DNA of 64,000 nucleotides from an uncultured Aquimarina sp. (GTDB taxonomy: Bacteria > Bacteroidota > Bacteroidia > Flavobacteriales > Flavobacteriaceae), in contig NZ_CANLOZ010000003.1 of NCBI RefSeq assembly GCF_947492965.1, positions 682,001 through 746,000 on the forward strand, read 5' to 3'. The position numbers and the translations under genes were made by a program. This document shows, piece by piece, positions 8,028 through 18,018 of the stretch. Positions within the stretch are counted from its first letter, which is position 1; each line of letters opens with the position of its first letter. Under the pieces are notes generated by a model. That model was not told the origin of the DNA. It saw only the letters and a program-made list of their open reading frames with translations, and did not search any database.

Positions 8028-8969
8028 ATGGATTTCTTTTCTTCAGAAATTTCTACCGTAATCAACCAAAAAATAACACATCCCTTATTAGATGAAGCTG
8101 GGATAAAACTTGATATAAAGCGTGAAGACCAAATTCATGCATATGTTTCTGGGAATAAATTCAGAAAACTGAAATATAATCTTAGAGAAGCACAAGCAAA
8201 TGGATACAAAACAATTCTTACTTTCGGAGGTGCTTATAGTAATCATATAGCAGCTACTGCTGCCGCAGGAAAATTAATGGGTTTTAAGACTATTGGAGTT
8301 ATCAGAGGAGAAGAATTAGCAAATGATTTACCAAGAGTTTTGTCCGAGAATGACACCCTACAATTTGCTACGGATCATTGTATGCAATTAAAGTTTGTGA
8401 GCAGGGAAGACTACAGGGAAAAGACTTCAACTTCTTTTTTAAAAAAACTCACGAAAGAATTTGGCTCGTTTTATGTAGTACCCGAAGGAGGAACAAATGA
8501 ATTAGCTGTCAAAGGTTGTGAAGAAATTCTTATATCCTCAGATGATCAATATGATTATCTCTGTTGTGCAGTTGGAACAGGAGGAACTATTGCTGGCATC
8601 ATTAATAGAAGTAGTGATCATCAAAAGGTTATTGGTTTCCCAGCGCTAAAAGGAGATTTTTTAAATGCTGAGATAAATAAATATACTAATAAGGAGAATT
8701 GGAGCTTGAATACGGAATATCATTTTGGGGGTTATGGTAAAATAAATACTGTATTAATTGAGTTTATGAATAGGTTTAAAGAAGAACAGTATATCACCTT
8801 AGATCCTATATATACGGCCAAGATGATATACGGTATTTTTGATAAGATACAGAAAGGGGATTTTACAAAAAATACTCGTATTTTAGCCGTTCATACAGGA
8901 GGTCTGCAAGGTATTGCTGGGATGAATAAAAAACTGAGTAAAAAGAAAATCCCTCTTATTAGGATTTAA
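8028..8969 (+). CDS. ACC deaminase / D-cysteine desulfhydrase-family PLP enzyme
   Basis: A 313-residue fold-type II PLP enzyme. SGNKFRKLKYNL (residues 41-52) carries the PLP lysine, K44 by comparison with the family; FGGAYSNHIAATAAAG is the substrate/PLP-contact helix start and AVGTGGTIAGI the phosphate-binding loop. Members either open 1-aminocyclopropane-1-carboxylate to 2-oxobutyrate and ammonia, or desulfhydrate D-cysteine. The true bacterial ACC deaminases need specific residues I cannot place with certainty, so D-cysteine desulfhydrase is at least as likely. The stop is separated from the next start by one base, so it is co-transcribed with the glucosaminidase and hemL. Confidence 0.88.
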   Translation: MDFFSSEISTVINQKITHPLLDEAGIKLDIKREDQIHAYVSGNKFRKLKYNLREAQANGYKTILTFGGAYSNHIAATAAAGKLMGFKTIGVIRGEELANDLPRVLSENDTLQFATDHCMQLKFVSREDYREKTSTSFLKKLTKEFGSFYVVPEGGTNELAVKGCEEILISSDDQYDYLCCAVGTGGTIAGIINRSSDHQKVIGFPALKGDFLNAEINKYTNKENWSLNTEYHFGGYGKINTVLIEFMNRFKEEQYITLDPIYTAKMIYGIFDKIQKGDFTKNTRILAVHTGGLQGIAGMNKKLSKKKIPLIRI

Positions 8970-8970
8970 T

Positions 8971-9840
8971 ATGAATGTGAGGAAAATAATAATGTTGTGC
9001 TGTGTGACTGCACTCTTAATTTCTTGTGGAGGTAGTAAGAAAACAATAAGAACTACAACAAAAACTAAAACTGTTTCGTCTAGAAAAACGCAGGTTAGTA
9101 GAGAGGTAACATCGGTAGAAAAGCCAAAAGAAGTTGCTAAAAAACCTCTCGCTAAGGTTTCTTATAAAGAAAAAGTTCAGAATTATATTTTCGAATATGC
9201 TAGTATTGCTAAACATGAGATGCAGCAATATGGAATCCCTGCGAGTATTACACTAGCACAAGGTATTTTAGAATCCGGAGCTGGTTATGGAGAATTGACA
9301 AGTAAAGCCAAAAATCACTTCGGAATTAAATGTCATGATTGGACAGGTGATAGAGTATACCATGATGATGATCGCTCCCAAGAATGTTTTAGGAAGTACG
9401 AAAAAGCGAGTGAATCATTTAGAGATCATTCTTTATTTCTTAAAAATAGAAAGCGATATTCCAAGCTTTTTACCTATAAACAAAGTGATTATAAGTCTTG
9501 GGCTTACGGTTTAAGAGCTGCGGGATACGCCACGGATAAGAAATACCCTGTAAAACTAATTAGTATTATAGAACGCTATAAATTGTATGACTATGATGCT
9601 GAGGTGTTAGGGACTTCTTACGTAGCTGTAGAGCCTAAAAAAGTGGAGAAAAGGAAAGCTCCAAAGATCAAAAATGGTGAGTATATCGTGCAGAAAGGCG
9701 ATACTCTTTATTCTATCTCCAGAAGATATAATCTAAAAGTAGCAGAACTAAAAGCTTACAATAATTTAAAAGATAACGCAATCGCCATTGGACAAGTACT
9801 TAAGATAGAAAAGCCAGAGGACGATGCTGACGAATTTTAA
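8971..9840 (+). CDS. Glucosaminidase-LysM cell-wall hydrolase lipoprotein
   Basis: A 289-residue lipoprotein. The signal peptide ends in LISC (Cys19), followed by a Lys/Thr/Val-rich linker to about residue 65. The glucosaminidase (FlgJ/GH73-like) domain spans about 68-200, with catalytic Glu101 in QGILESGAGYGEL and the conserved NHFGIKCH. A LysM peptidoglycan-binding domain follows at 236-279 (GEYIVQKGDTLYSISRRY). It should cleave the N-acetylglucosamine linkage in peptidoglycan while tethered to a membrane. Seven bases after it, hemL begins; the same local order (PLP enzyme, glucosaminidase, hemL) suggests one transcript. Confidence 0.92.
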   Translation: MNVRKIIMLCCVTALLISCGGSKKTIRTTTKTKTVSSRKTQVSREVTSVEKPKEVAKKPLAKVSYKEKVQNYIFEYASIAKHEMQQYGIPASITLAQGILESGAGYGELTSKAKNHFGIKCHDWTGDRVYHDDDRSQECFRKYEKASESFRDHSLFLKNRKRYSKLFTYKQSDYKSWAYGLRAAGYATDKKYPVKLISIIERYKLYDYDAEVLGTSYVAVEPKKVEKRKAPKIKNGEYIVQKGDTLYSISRRYNLKVAELKAYNNLKDNAIAIGQVLKIEKPEDDADEF

Positions 9841-9846
9841 CGTACT

Positions 9847-11133
9847 ATGATTTATAAAAGAAGTAGTGCTCTGTTTAAAGAGGCTCAGAAAGTAATTCCT
9901 GGAGGAGTTAATTCTCCTGTTCGTGCATTTAAAGCAGTAGGAGGTGATCCAATCTTCGTGAAAGAAGCAAAAGGTGCTTATTTATATGATGAAGATGGAA
10001 ATCGTTTAATCGATTACATCAATTCATGGGGGCCAATGATACTTGGTCATGCATATCCACCTGTGGTTGATGCAGTGGTTGAAAAAGCCAAAAAGGGAAC
10101 TAGTTTTGGTATGCCTACAGAAATTGAAACTAAGATTGCCGAGCTAGCGGTATCTATGGTGCCTAATATTGATAAAATACGATTCGTAAATTCTGGTACA
10201 GAGGCTTGTATGAGTGCTGTACGATTGGCAAGAGGATTTACAAAAAAGGATAAAATCATCAAGTTTGCAGGATGTTATCATGGTCACAGTGATTCATTTT
10301 TGATTCAGGCTGGTAGTGGAGCTGTTACTTTTGGAAGTCCTAATAGTCCTGGTGTAACTGCAGGAACAGCAAAAGACACCTTGTTAGCAAGGTATAATGA
10401 TCTAGAGAATGTAGAAGAAATTATCAATTCTAATAAGGATGAGATAGCCTGTATTATTATTGAACCTGTAGCTGGAAATATGGGGTGTATCCCTCCGGTA
10501 AAAGGTTTTTTAGAAGGTTTGAGGTCGCTATGTGATGCACATAATATACTGTTGATATTTGATGAGGTAATGACTGGTTTTAGATTAGCTAAAGGAGGTG
10601 TGCAGGAATTGCTAGGAGTAGATGCGGATATCGTAACTTTTGGAAAAGTTATCGGCGGAGGTTTGCCAGTAGGAGCATTCGCAGCAAGAGAAGAAATCAT
10701 GAACCATCTTGCTCCTTTAGGTCCCGTATACCAGGCAGGAACTTTAAGTGGTAATCCTTTGGCAATGGCAGCGGGATTAGCAATGTTAACGGAATTAAAT
10801 GAAAAATCTGAAGTGTTTGATAGTTTAACTAAGAAAACCGAATACTTACATGAAGGAATTGGAAAGGTTTTAATCGAGAAAAATATAATACATACTATTA
10901 ATAGATTAGGTTCTATGATTTCTGTTCATTTTTCTGAAAAACCTGTGGTTGATTTCGAAAGTGCAGCAGCTGGAAATAATGATACTTTTAAGAAGTTTTT
11001 TCATGGGATGCTAGATCAAGGGATCTATATCGCCCCAAGTGCATTTGAAACTTGGTTCATTACAGACGCACTTAGCTATGAAGATTTAGATGAAACCATA
11101 AACGCTGCAAGGATAACGGCAGAAAGTTTATAA
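9847..11133 (+). CDS. hemL: Glutamate-1-semialdehyde 2,1-aminomutase HemL
   Basis: A 428-residue class-III PLP enzyme that turns glutamate-1-semialdehyde into 5-aminolevulinate, the first committed haem precursor in the C5 pathway. Diagnostic segments are the start [37 protein letters not shown] and the PLP lysine K267 in [14 protein letters not shown]. Length is normal. It is the last gene of the 7694-11133 run and is followed by a strong terminator. Confidence 0.97.
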   Translation: MIYKRSSALFKEAQKVIPGGVNSPVRAFKAVGGDPIFVKEAKGAYLYDEDGNRLIDYINSWGPMILGHAYPPVVDAVVEKAKKGTSFGMPTEIETKIAELAVSMVPNIDKIRFVNSGTEACMSAVRLARGFTKKDKIIKFAGCYHGHSDSFLIQAGSGAVTFGSPNSPGVTAGTAKDTLLARYNDLENVEEIINSNKDEIACIIIEPVAGNMGCIPPVKGFLEGLRSLCDAHNILLIFDEVMTGFRLAKGGVQELLGVDADIVTFGKVIGGGLPVGAFAAREEIMNHLAPLGPVYQAGTLSGNPLAMAAGLAMLTELNEKSEVFDSLTKKTEYLHEGIGKVLIEKNIIHTINRLGSMISVHFSEKPVVDFESAAAGNNDTFKKFFHGMLDQGIYIAPSAFETWFITDALSYEDLDETINAARITAESL

Positions 11134-11138
11134 ATTAT

Positions 11139-11171
11139 AAAAAAGCCAATCTCTAAAAGATTGGCTTTTTT
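11139..11171 (+). terminator. Rho-independent terminator after hemL
   Basis: A 14-bp perfect stem (AAAAAAGCCAATCT paired with AGATTGGCTTTTTT) with a five-base loop, ending in six T, six bases after the hemL stop. It reads well in the plus direction; the A-run on the other side could also help end the convergent protease transcript. Confidence 0.9.
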
Positions 11172-11209
11172 GATATCATAATTTTAGAATCTAAATTCTT
11201 TGATTACGA

Positions 11210-13696
11210 TTATTTTATTGGATCTAATATCAACGAAATTCTTTCTATTGCATCCTGCAAATGATAACGTGTCATTCTATCAGATGTTCGTCCAACTGCA
11301 TTTCTAATGTCTCTCTGCAAGTTTTTTAATTCTGCACGAACAATAGGTCTGATATCACTTTGCGAAACATCCACATTGGTTCGTCTCACGAAACGTCTAA
11401 AATTAGCAGGTATTGGTGTTTGTTCTTTTGTCATCAAAAACTCTAAACGCTCTATATAAGCTCTTTGCAAGTTACGACGATAAACATCTATTTTTGATCC
11501 GCTTCTTAGTTCACTCCATAAACCAGCTCTTAATTCGGTCATTAGATCAATTAAAGTATATGCATTTGAATTTAATGCTTCATTTTCAATTAATCTGGCC
11601 ATTCTTCCATAATCCAAAAGATTATTCAGAGTTCTGGTCTGAAAGTTTCTGATACGTTCTACACTTCCTGCAGATTCTATTTTGTTAAAGATATTGGTGT
11701 CTAATAACCAATTTGGCGTGCTAAACAATTCTTCTTGTAAAAATTTCATAGCACGTTTTTGATTCTCTTTAGTAACATGAGTATACACAGCACCTTCTTG
11801 ATCGTATGTTTTAAAATACTCATATACACCTCCGATATTAGAAGAAACATGTCCCATATATCTATTAAACTGTCCAAGTACCTGACCATACATTGTCTCT
11901 AGATCATTATAGTTTTTACCATCCTCAGCAGTCCATTCTATTAGATTAGGAATAATTCTTTTTAGATTAGCAATTCCATAAGTACTGGCATTTACAGCAT
12001 CATCTCCAAGATCTTCTGTTTGTGAGCTTGGATCTATAACACCAAATTGTTGTCTTCCAAAACGATATTTAGGATCATTCTGATGTGCTAATATCCAGCT
12101 GTCTAAAGTCTTCTTTTCTTCCTCTTCTGTTGTATCCAGAATAGGTCGATATCCCCATCTAATAGCATGTTTGTCATAAATTCCAATTTCTGGCATTAGC
12201 GCTACATCACCATCTCCAGGTTGCGCGATGTAATTAAAACGTGCATAATCCATAATAGAAGGAGCTGTACCATATTTTTTCGTAAACGCAGGATCACGAA
12301 GCGATTCTACAGGATAGGCAACACTACTACCCATATTATGAGGTAATCCTAATGTATGTCCTACTTCGTGAGCAGATACGAATCGTATTAATCTACCCAT
12401 GATTTCGTCTTTAAAAGCTACTCCTCTTGCTTCGGGATTAATGGCTGCAGTTTGTACAAAAAACCAGTTACGAAGCAATGTCATCACATTATGATACCAA
12501 TTAATATCACTTTCTAGAATTTCTCCTGATCTTGGATCACTAACATGAGGTCCGTTTGCATTTGGAATAGGAGATGCGAGGTAACGTACTACAGAATATC
12601 TTACATCCTCAGGACTCCAATCCGGATCTTCTTCTTTAGAAGGTGGATCTTTAGCGATAATCGCTTCTTTAAAACCAGCTTCTTCAAAAGCTACCTGCCA
12701 ATCTTCAATACCTTGTTTTATATACTTCCTCCATTTTTTAGGCGTAGCACGATCAATATAATAGACAATTTGTTTTTTAGGAACTACTAGTTCGCCTCTT
12801 TTGAACTTTTCAATATCTTCTTCTTTTACTTCTAATCTCCATCTATCTAGATATCTAATAGTCTTACTTTCTTGCGCTTCTAATCCGTAATCTGTTTGTC
12901 CTCTTGCAAACCATCCAACACGTTGATCGAAAATTCTTCTTTTCATTGGTGTTTCTGGTAATAGGATCATGGAATTACTCATTTCTAATGAGATGGTTCC
13001 AGTGCTAGCGTTTGATGGTGGATCTCCAGCCATGTATGTTTTTACGTGTCTGGTTTCGATATTAAGAGGGTAACTTCTTATAGAGTCTATATAGGAAAGA
13101 CTCTGGTCTAACCTTGTTATCTTATATCTTTTTCTTCTTGATGCAGGAAAACCAATCGCTTTTACATCCTTCGTAAACATATCTGTTACATCGATCACTG
13201 TAGCATTATTTACAGAATCCTTATGGAATGCTTTGATAGGAAATGAAAATAAGATAGGCTCAAAGTTGGAATTTTCTACTGCTTCATGAATAGGTAAAGA
13301 ATCCGCAGCATATATTTGGTGTGATACTACACGCAGTAATACTTTTTTGTTTTTTCTTTGCCATCTAAGGACCTGCGTATTTTGTTTTCCTCCACCAAAA
13401 CCGATACCGGTTGCAGTTTTAGCAATTCTGGTTACCATTAACATTTCTCTATTAAATAGAGAATCTGGTATTTCGTAAAAATATTTGTCTTCAATATTGT
13501 GAACAGTAAAAAGTCCAGGATCACTTTTTGCCTTTTTTGTAATAACCTCTTTATAAGGTTTAATAGCATTTTTATCTTTTCCCGGTTTTTTAGCAGCTGT
13601 TGCTGCTGGTTTCTTTGTTTTTTTACTTTGTAAAGATGAGCAACTGGATAGTGTAATGGTACACGCCAGCAGCAAATAAAGCGTATTTTTGAGCAT
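11210..13696 (-). CDS. Large zinc-dependent metalloprotease lipoprotein (DUF5117/DUF4953 type)
   Basis: An 828-residue lipoprotein. The signal peptide ends LSSC (Cys19), followed by a Lys/Ala-rich linker. The centre carries a full metzincin-type zinc site H443-E444-x2-H447-x5-H453 in HEVGHTLGLPHN. A later SIMDYARFNYIAQPGD could hold the Met-turn. Flanking regions match the DUF5118/DUF5117 (N-terminal) and DUF4953 (catalytic) organisation known from Bacteroidetes zinc-dependent metalloproteases. It probably works in the periplasm or at the cell surface, anchored by lipid; substrates are unknown. It is a single gene, convergent with hemL. Confidence 0.9.
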   Translation of the reverse strand: MLKNTLYLLLACTITLSSCSSLQSKKTKKPAATAAKKPGKDKNAIKPYKEVITKKAKSDPGLFTVHNIEDKYFYEIPDSLFNREMLMVTRIAKTATGIGFGGGKQNTQVLRWQRKNKKVLLRVVSHQIYAADSLPIHEAVENSNFEPILFSFPIKAFHKDSVNNATVIDVTDMFTKDVKAIGFPASRRKRYKITRLDQSLSYIDSIRSYPLNIETRHVKTYMAGDPPSNASTGTISLEMSNSMILLPETPMKRRIFDQRVGWFARGQTDYGLEAQESKTIRYLDRWRLEVKEEDIEKFKRGELVVPKKQIVYYIDRATPKKWRKYIKQGIEDWQVAFEEAGFKEAIIAKDPPSKEEDPDWSPEDVRYSVVRYLASPIPNANGPHVSDPRSGEILESDINWYHNVMTLLRNWFFVQTAAINPEARGVAFKDEIMGRLIRFVSAHEVGHTLGLPHNMGSSVAYPVESLRDPAFTKKYGTAPSIMDYARFNYIAQPGDGDVALMPEIGIYDKHAIRWGYRPILDTTEEEEKKTLDSWILAHQNDPKYRFGRQQFGVIDPSSQTEDLGDDAVNASTYGIANLKRIIPNLIEWTAEDGKNYNDLETMYGQVLGQFNRYMGHVSSNIGGVYEYFKTYDQEGAVYTHVTKENQKRAMKFLQEELFSTPNWLLDTNIFNKIESAGSVERIRNFQTRTLNNLLDYGRMARLIENEALNSNAYTLIDLMTELRAGLWSELRSGSKIDVYRRNLQRAYIERLEFLMTKEQTPIPANFRRFVRRTNVDVSQSDIRPIVRAELKNLQRDIRNAVGRTSDRMTRYHLQDAIERISLILDPIK

Positions 13697-13809
13697 GTGT
13701 AATTTTTTTTATCGGCCGAAGATAAAGAAATAACAATGCGTTGTAAGTGAAAAGAACGTTAAAACCTCAGAGAGCAAGGGCTTTTGTATCTTAATCTTTT
13801 TATAAAATC

Positions 13810-15786
13810 TTATGATGCTTTTGGTAATGTGATGCAAAATGTGCTACCCTCACCTAAAATACTTTTTACTTTAATTTCACCTTTATTTAATTCTACAAGT
13901 TCTTTGCAAATTTTTAATCCTAAACCTGTACCTGCTTCTTGTTGCGTACCTTTTGTAGTAAAAGTGTCTTCAGAGAATAGTTTATGAAGGTTTTCCTCCG
14001 GAATTCCTACTCCAGTATCTTGAAAATAAATTTCATAGTGCTCCTCCTTTTCATTAGATAGCAAGGTTATAGAATCTCCGGATTTACAAAATTTAATAGC
14101 GTTTGCTAATAAATTTTGTGACACAATAGAAAACATATCCTTGTCCGCATATACCAAAGTAGCGTCTAATTTATTGTTAAGTTGGATGTTCTTACGTGCT
14201 GCTTTGGGTTCGAAAAAGCTAAATTTATTCTGGATAACGTCTTTAATATTAAACTCGGTAGGTTTTGCATTTAATTCATTCATTTGGGATTTGGACCAAT
14301 TCAATAAATTATTAAGCATTATAGAAGTCTGATGCGTTCTATTGGAAAGTAGCGGAACAATTTCTTCAAACTCCTCTTTAGAAATGGCATTTTCTTTTAA
14401 AAGATTTAAGGTGCCATCAAGTCCGTGTATTTCATTTTTTAGATCATGAGAAATGATAGAAAAGAGCTTGTTTTTTACTTGGTTAGATTCGTTTAATTCA
14501 GCAATATATCTTTTTCTTTCTCTTCTGGTTTTGATAATAAAGAATAAAAATATTGCACCTATGACAAACATTCCTATGCTTATGAATGTAAATATTCTAT
14601 ATTTAAATAATGCTCCTTGTGTTTTTAATTCCTGTTTTTCTTTTTCTTCAAGAAGTTTTAGTTGTTCTAATTCGGATTTGAAACGAATCTCTGCTTTAGA
14701 GATTTTTTCGGTGGATTCATTTCTGGATATTTGATCTGCAATTTGCTGGTATTTTTTTTGCCAAATAAAGGCAGATGCAAAATTATTTCTCGCTGAGTCT
14801 AAAGTAGCAGAATGTCTATAATTGGTCAAAAGCAATGGTGGAATATCTAGTCTTACTAGTTCTGTTCTAGCTTCATCTAAGAGAACTTCTGCTTCATTAT
14901 AATTTTTTAGTTTGATCGCAATCTCGCCTAACTGTTGTTTGATGTTTGCAGCCACTCTAAAGTTTTGTGCTTGTACAGCATTGCAATATGAAGAATCGTA
15001 ATATTTTTTTGATTTTTCATATTCTTTATTTGCCTTATAAAGATTAGCTAGTCGGGTATATGCCATTGCTTTGTCTAAAGTTCGATTATTTTTCTTGCTA
15101 ATTTTTAAGGCTTCGTTAATCAGTTTTTCTGCTTCATCGATTTTACCAAGGTCGATATAGATCAGTGCTAAATTGTTTAATGCTGACCCTACCTTATTTG
15201 GTCTGAATTTTTTCTTTAAGGCTATCGATTTTTGATAATATTCTTCGGCAAGTTCATAATTATCAATATCAGAGTAAATATTGGCAAGATTGTTATATGT
15301 ACTGGATAAGACTAAACTATCTTTCATACGCTCGAAGTATAAGTTTGCTTCTAGTATATGATGTATTGCTTTTTCAGAATTACCTCTTCCTTGTTCAATA
15401 GTAGATTTATTATTATTAATAATTGCCAAACCTCGTTGGTGATTAGCTTTTTTAAAGTATGTGGCAGCTTGGTCATAATTGTAAAAAGCTTTTATATGTT
15501 GCTGAGTTAAATTATGAACGTTTCCGATATGTTGGTATACATTACCAATACCTTTATTATACTTTATAGTATTTGAAATAGATAATAATTTAGATTCGTA
15601 TGATAAAGCCATGTCGAACTCTTCCGCTCTCCACATATTTTCAAAATATTTCATGGCTGTATCAAATAATACAGAGTCTTTTTCCGTTTTTATGAAAGGT
15701 ATGATACTATCCAGTGATTTTTTCTGAGAAAAACTAAATGAACTGAATAGGACGCATAAGATCCATGTAAAAATCGCTTTTTTCAT
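13810..15786 (-). CDS. TPR-domain sensor histidine kinase
   Basis: A 658-residue kinase counted from the MKKAIFTWILC start at 15786. The frame continues to an ATG at 15861, but a perfect -7 promoter element (15859-15866) overlaps that ATG, so the shorter start is preferred. A signal peptide is followed by about six TPR motifs (to residue about 360), a coiled stretch, one membrane helix (IFTFISIGMFVIGAIFLFFII) and a HisKA domain with phospho-acceptor H447 in SIISHDLKNEIHG. The HATPase domain has N-box NLLANAIKF, G1 DTGVGIP and G2 GTGLGL. Periplasmic TPRs probably sense a protein or cell-envelope signal. No response regulator lies beside it, so it is an orphan kinase. Confidence 0.92.
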   Translation of the reverse strand: MKKAIFTWILCVLFSSFSFSQKKSLDSIIPFIKTEKDSVLFDTAMKYFENMWRAEEFDMALSYESKLLSISNTIKYNKGIGNVYQHIGNVHNLTQQHIKAFYNYDQAATYFKKANHQRGLAIINNNKSTIEQGRGNSEKAIHHILEANLYFERMKDSLVLSSTYNNLANIYSDIDNYELAEEYYQKSIALKKKFRPNKVGSALNNLALIYIDLGKIDEAEKLINEALKISKKNNRTLDKAMAYTRLANLYKANKEYEKSKKYYDSSYCNAVQAQNFRVAANIKQQLGEIAIKLKNYNEAEVLLDEARTELVRLDIPPLLLTNYRHSATLDSARNNFASAFIWQKKYQQIADQISRNESTEKISKAEIRFKSELEQLKLLEEKEKQELKTQGALFKYRIFTFISIGMFVIGAIFLFFIIKTRRERKRYIAELNESNQVKNKLFSIISHDLKNEIHGLDGTLNLLKENAISKEEFEEIVPLLSNRTHQTSIMLNNLLNWSKSQMNELNAKPTEFNIKDVIQNKFSFFEPKAARKNIQLNNKLDATLVYADKDMFSIVSQNLLANAIKFCKSGDSITLLSNEKEEHYEIYFQDTGVGIPEENLHKLFSEDTFTTKGTQQEAGTGLGLKICKELVELNKGEIKVKSILGEGSTFCITLPKAS

Positions 15787-15858
15787 ATGTTTTATTTTGG
15801 GAAAATAGATTAAAAAACAATTTACATCTACAAAATACACAAAAATCAATTTAAAAAA

Positions 15859-15884
15859 CAAATATAGTAGTATTATTCTTACAA
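15859..15884 (-). promoter_or_regulatory. Candidate promoter of the histidine kinase
   Basis: On the minus strand TATATTTG (15866-15859) is a perfect TAnnTTTG -7 element, 72 nt before the ATG at 15786. A TTG at 15884-15882 gives a spacer of 15 nt, shorter than the usual 17-23, so the -33 part is doubtful. Confidence 0.45.
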
Positions 15885-16031
15885 AATATATTGTTTTTAT
15901 GGATTTTCGAAAGAGTTATGACGTTTTTAGGTATAATTCAACTTCATATATGGATTACAAACAATCTAACTTTTAATGTCTAATTGCTGATTACCTGAAA
16001 GGCGAAGGGAACTTTTATGATATGGTGTAGA

Positions 16032-18002
16032 TTAGTTTTCAATTACTATAAATTCACTTCTTCTATTTTGTTGATGTCTTTCCTTACTACAAGGGATACC
16101 ATTTTTACAATCGTTTTTTAATTGCAGTTCTCCATATCCTTTGCTTTTTACTCGATTGGGATTGATACCTTTAGCGATGATATACTTGGCTGTGGCAGTA
16201 GCTCGTTTTGCTGATAATTTTAGATTGTATAGATCACTTCCCTTACTATCGGTATGTGATCGGATTTCAATTTTTAATGAAGGAAACTCCTTCAGATAAG
16301 AGACAATTTTATCCAGTTCTTCTGCAGTACTACTGAGAATCAAAGCTTTGTTAGAAGCGAAATAAATCGGTTTGAGCGAAAGTACTTTTCCTAGATCTAC
16401 ACCAGTTTTTGGTGTGTCTTTTTCTAAAAAGAAATCTTTATTTGCTATTGGATTATCATTATTAGTATCTATACTAATATTTAGAGGTTTGTATTTTGTT
16501 TTTGTTAGTAGGAACTCAAAACTTTTATTATTGCAATCTAAGGGTACATAGAAAAACCCTTCCTCATTTGTTTTACCATTAAATATCGTTTCTTTATCTT
16601 GATTAAGAACCTCTATTTCTGTTTCGACTAAAATCTCTTGAGAGTTTTGATCTTTTACCAAGCCACTAACATATCCGATACAATCCGTAACTAATGGGCT
16701 GTTCTGAGTAATACGATAAATATCATCATCTCCACGTCCACCTTTACGATTTGAAGCGAAGTATCCTTCTTTAGTATCTTCATTGATGATAAAAGTAACA
16801 TCATCGTAATTACTATTTACAGGTTTACCTATGTTATCAACCTTTTTTTCAGATGCGGTTGTATTTGTTACAAAAATGTCTAGTCCACCAAGTCCAAGAT
16901 GCCCGTCTGATGCGAAATATAGCATCCCGGATGTAGTAATAAAAGGAAAGGTGTCTCGACCTTCTGTATTAATTTCTGGTCCCAGATTTTTTGGTTCTCC
17001 GTAACTTCCATCATTATTAATGTCAACTACATAAAGATCTGACTCGCCATAACCTCCAGGCATATCAGAGGCGAAATACAATTTTGTTCCATCTGAATTA
17101 AGTGTAGGATGCGCAACAGAGTATTGATCATTATTAAAAGGAAGTTCTTCGGGTTGTGACCATTTTTGTTCTGCAGTTTTAAAAGCTTTAAATATTTTGA
17201 GTCGATTAACTCCTAATGAATCTTTCCTTGAAGTACCTTTGGAAATATTATTACGTGTAAAATATATAACATTACCATCTTTTGAGAATGATGAGGTAGA
17301 TTCATGAAGACGTGAACTCAATTCTTTTGCAAATTCTCTAGAAAAGGATACGCCGATGGAATCATCCTTTATGCTTTGAAATAATCCTAAATATGCTTGT
17401 TGATTCCATGAATTTCGGCTTGATATATTTTTTCTTTTTCCTCTGGAAGACGAAAAAACAAGCTCGTTTTGATAAAAGGAAGGAGCGAAATCTGTAAATG
17501 CAGAGTTGTTTTCAAAATCACTGATTTCGTATCTGCCAGATTGCTTTTCGATATCTTCTAAATAATCTTGGTTTTCTTCTAATCTTTTGCTTCTTGAGTC
17601 GTTTGCATTACTCTCTTTGGCAAGGGTTATTAGTCTCTTTGCTTCATCATATTTTTCTAAATGTTTGTAACAATGAGCCGCTTTATAGTAGTATTCTGGT
17701 TGCAGTTCTTCTACAATGATACTATCATTTAATTGTTCTGTTCTATATTCGAACATTTTTTGATACCATTTTCCTGCATTTTCTAGGTCTGAATTATAAT
17801 AATAAGCATCTCCGAGTTTTTGATATACTTCAATTGATCCTTTTCCTTGATTTATAATTTTTTTGTACGAATCAATAGCCTCTATAAATTCAAAGTCATT
17901 AAACCGTTTATTAACTTTTTTGAAATCCGAATTTTGAGAAAACAAAAATGAGGGGATGAGTATAAGGAAACCAATACTGTAAAGAATTCTATATATCATC
18001 AT
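16032..18002 (-). CDS. TPR-PD40-OmpA outer-membrane protein, third gene of the adhesin operon
   Basis: A 656-residue protein counted from MMIYRILYS at 18002; the longer frame to 18086 would start inside the PorP/SprF gene. Signal peptide to about residue 22, three or so TPR units (to about 170), then PD40/WD40-type beta-propeller blades (FAPSFYQNELVFSSSRG; HPTLNSDGTKLYFASD; FPFITTSGMLYFASDG; YFASNRKGGRGDDDIY). A carboxypeptidase-regulatory-like segment follows, and a C-terminal OmpA domain (IEIRSHTDSKGSDLYNLKLSAKRA) that binds peptidoglycan. This layout accompanies T9SS adhesin/PorP-SprF pairs and recalls PorE. Inferred role: fixing the adhesin export or attachment complex to the cell wall. 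The gap to the upstream gene's stop is 16 nt. Confidence 0.9.
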   Translation of the reverse strand: MMIYRILYSIGFLILIPSFLFSQNSDFKKVNKRFNDFEFIEAIDSYKKIINQGKGSIEVYQKLGDAYYYNSDLENAGKWYQKMFEYRTEQLNDSIIVEELQPEYYYKAAHCYKHLEKYDEAKRLITLAKESNANDSRSKRLEENQDYLEDIEKQSGRYEISDFENNSAFTDFAPSFYQNELVFSSSRGKRKNISSRNSWNQQAYLGLFQSIKDDSIGVSFSREFAKELSSRLHESTSSFSKDGNVIYFTRNNISKGTSRKDSLGVNRLKIFKAFKTAEQKWSQPEELPFNNDQYSVAHPTLNSDGTKLYFASDMPGGYGESDLYVVDINNDGSYGEPKNLGPEINTEGRDTFPFITTSGMLYFASDGHLGLGGLDIFVTNTTASEKKVDNIGKPVNSNYDDVTFIINEDTKEGYFASNRKGGRGDDDIYRITQNSPLVTDCIGYVSGLVKDQNSQEILVETEIEVLNQDKETIFNGKTNEEGFFYVPLDCNNKSFEFLLTKTKYKPLNISIDTNNDNPIANKDFFLEKDTPKTGVDLGKVLSLKPIYFASNKALILSSTAEELDKIVSYLKEFPSLKIEIRSHTDSKGSDLYNLKLSAKRATATAKYIIAKGINPNRVKSKGYGELQLKNDCKNGIPCSKERHQQNRRSEFIVIEN

Positions 18003-18018
18003 TTTTGTTTGTTTTTGG

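Noticed and set aside
10047..10700. Minus-strand frames inside hemL
   Set aside because: Shadows of a highly conserved plus-strand gene.
15787..15861. N-terminal extension of the histidine kinase
   Set aside because: It places about 25 residues before a normal signal peptide and a perfect -7 element overlaps its ATG.
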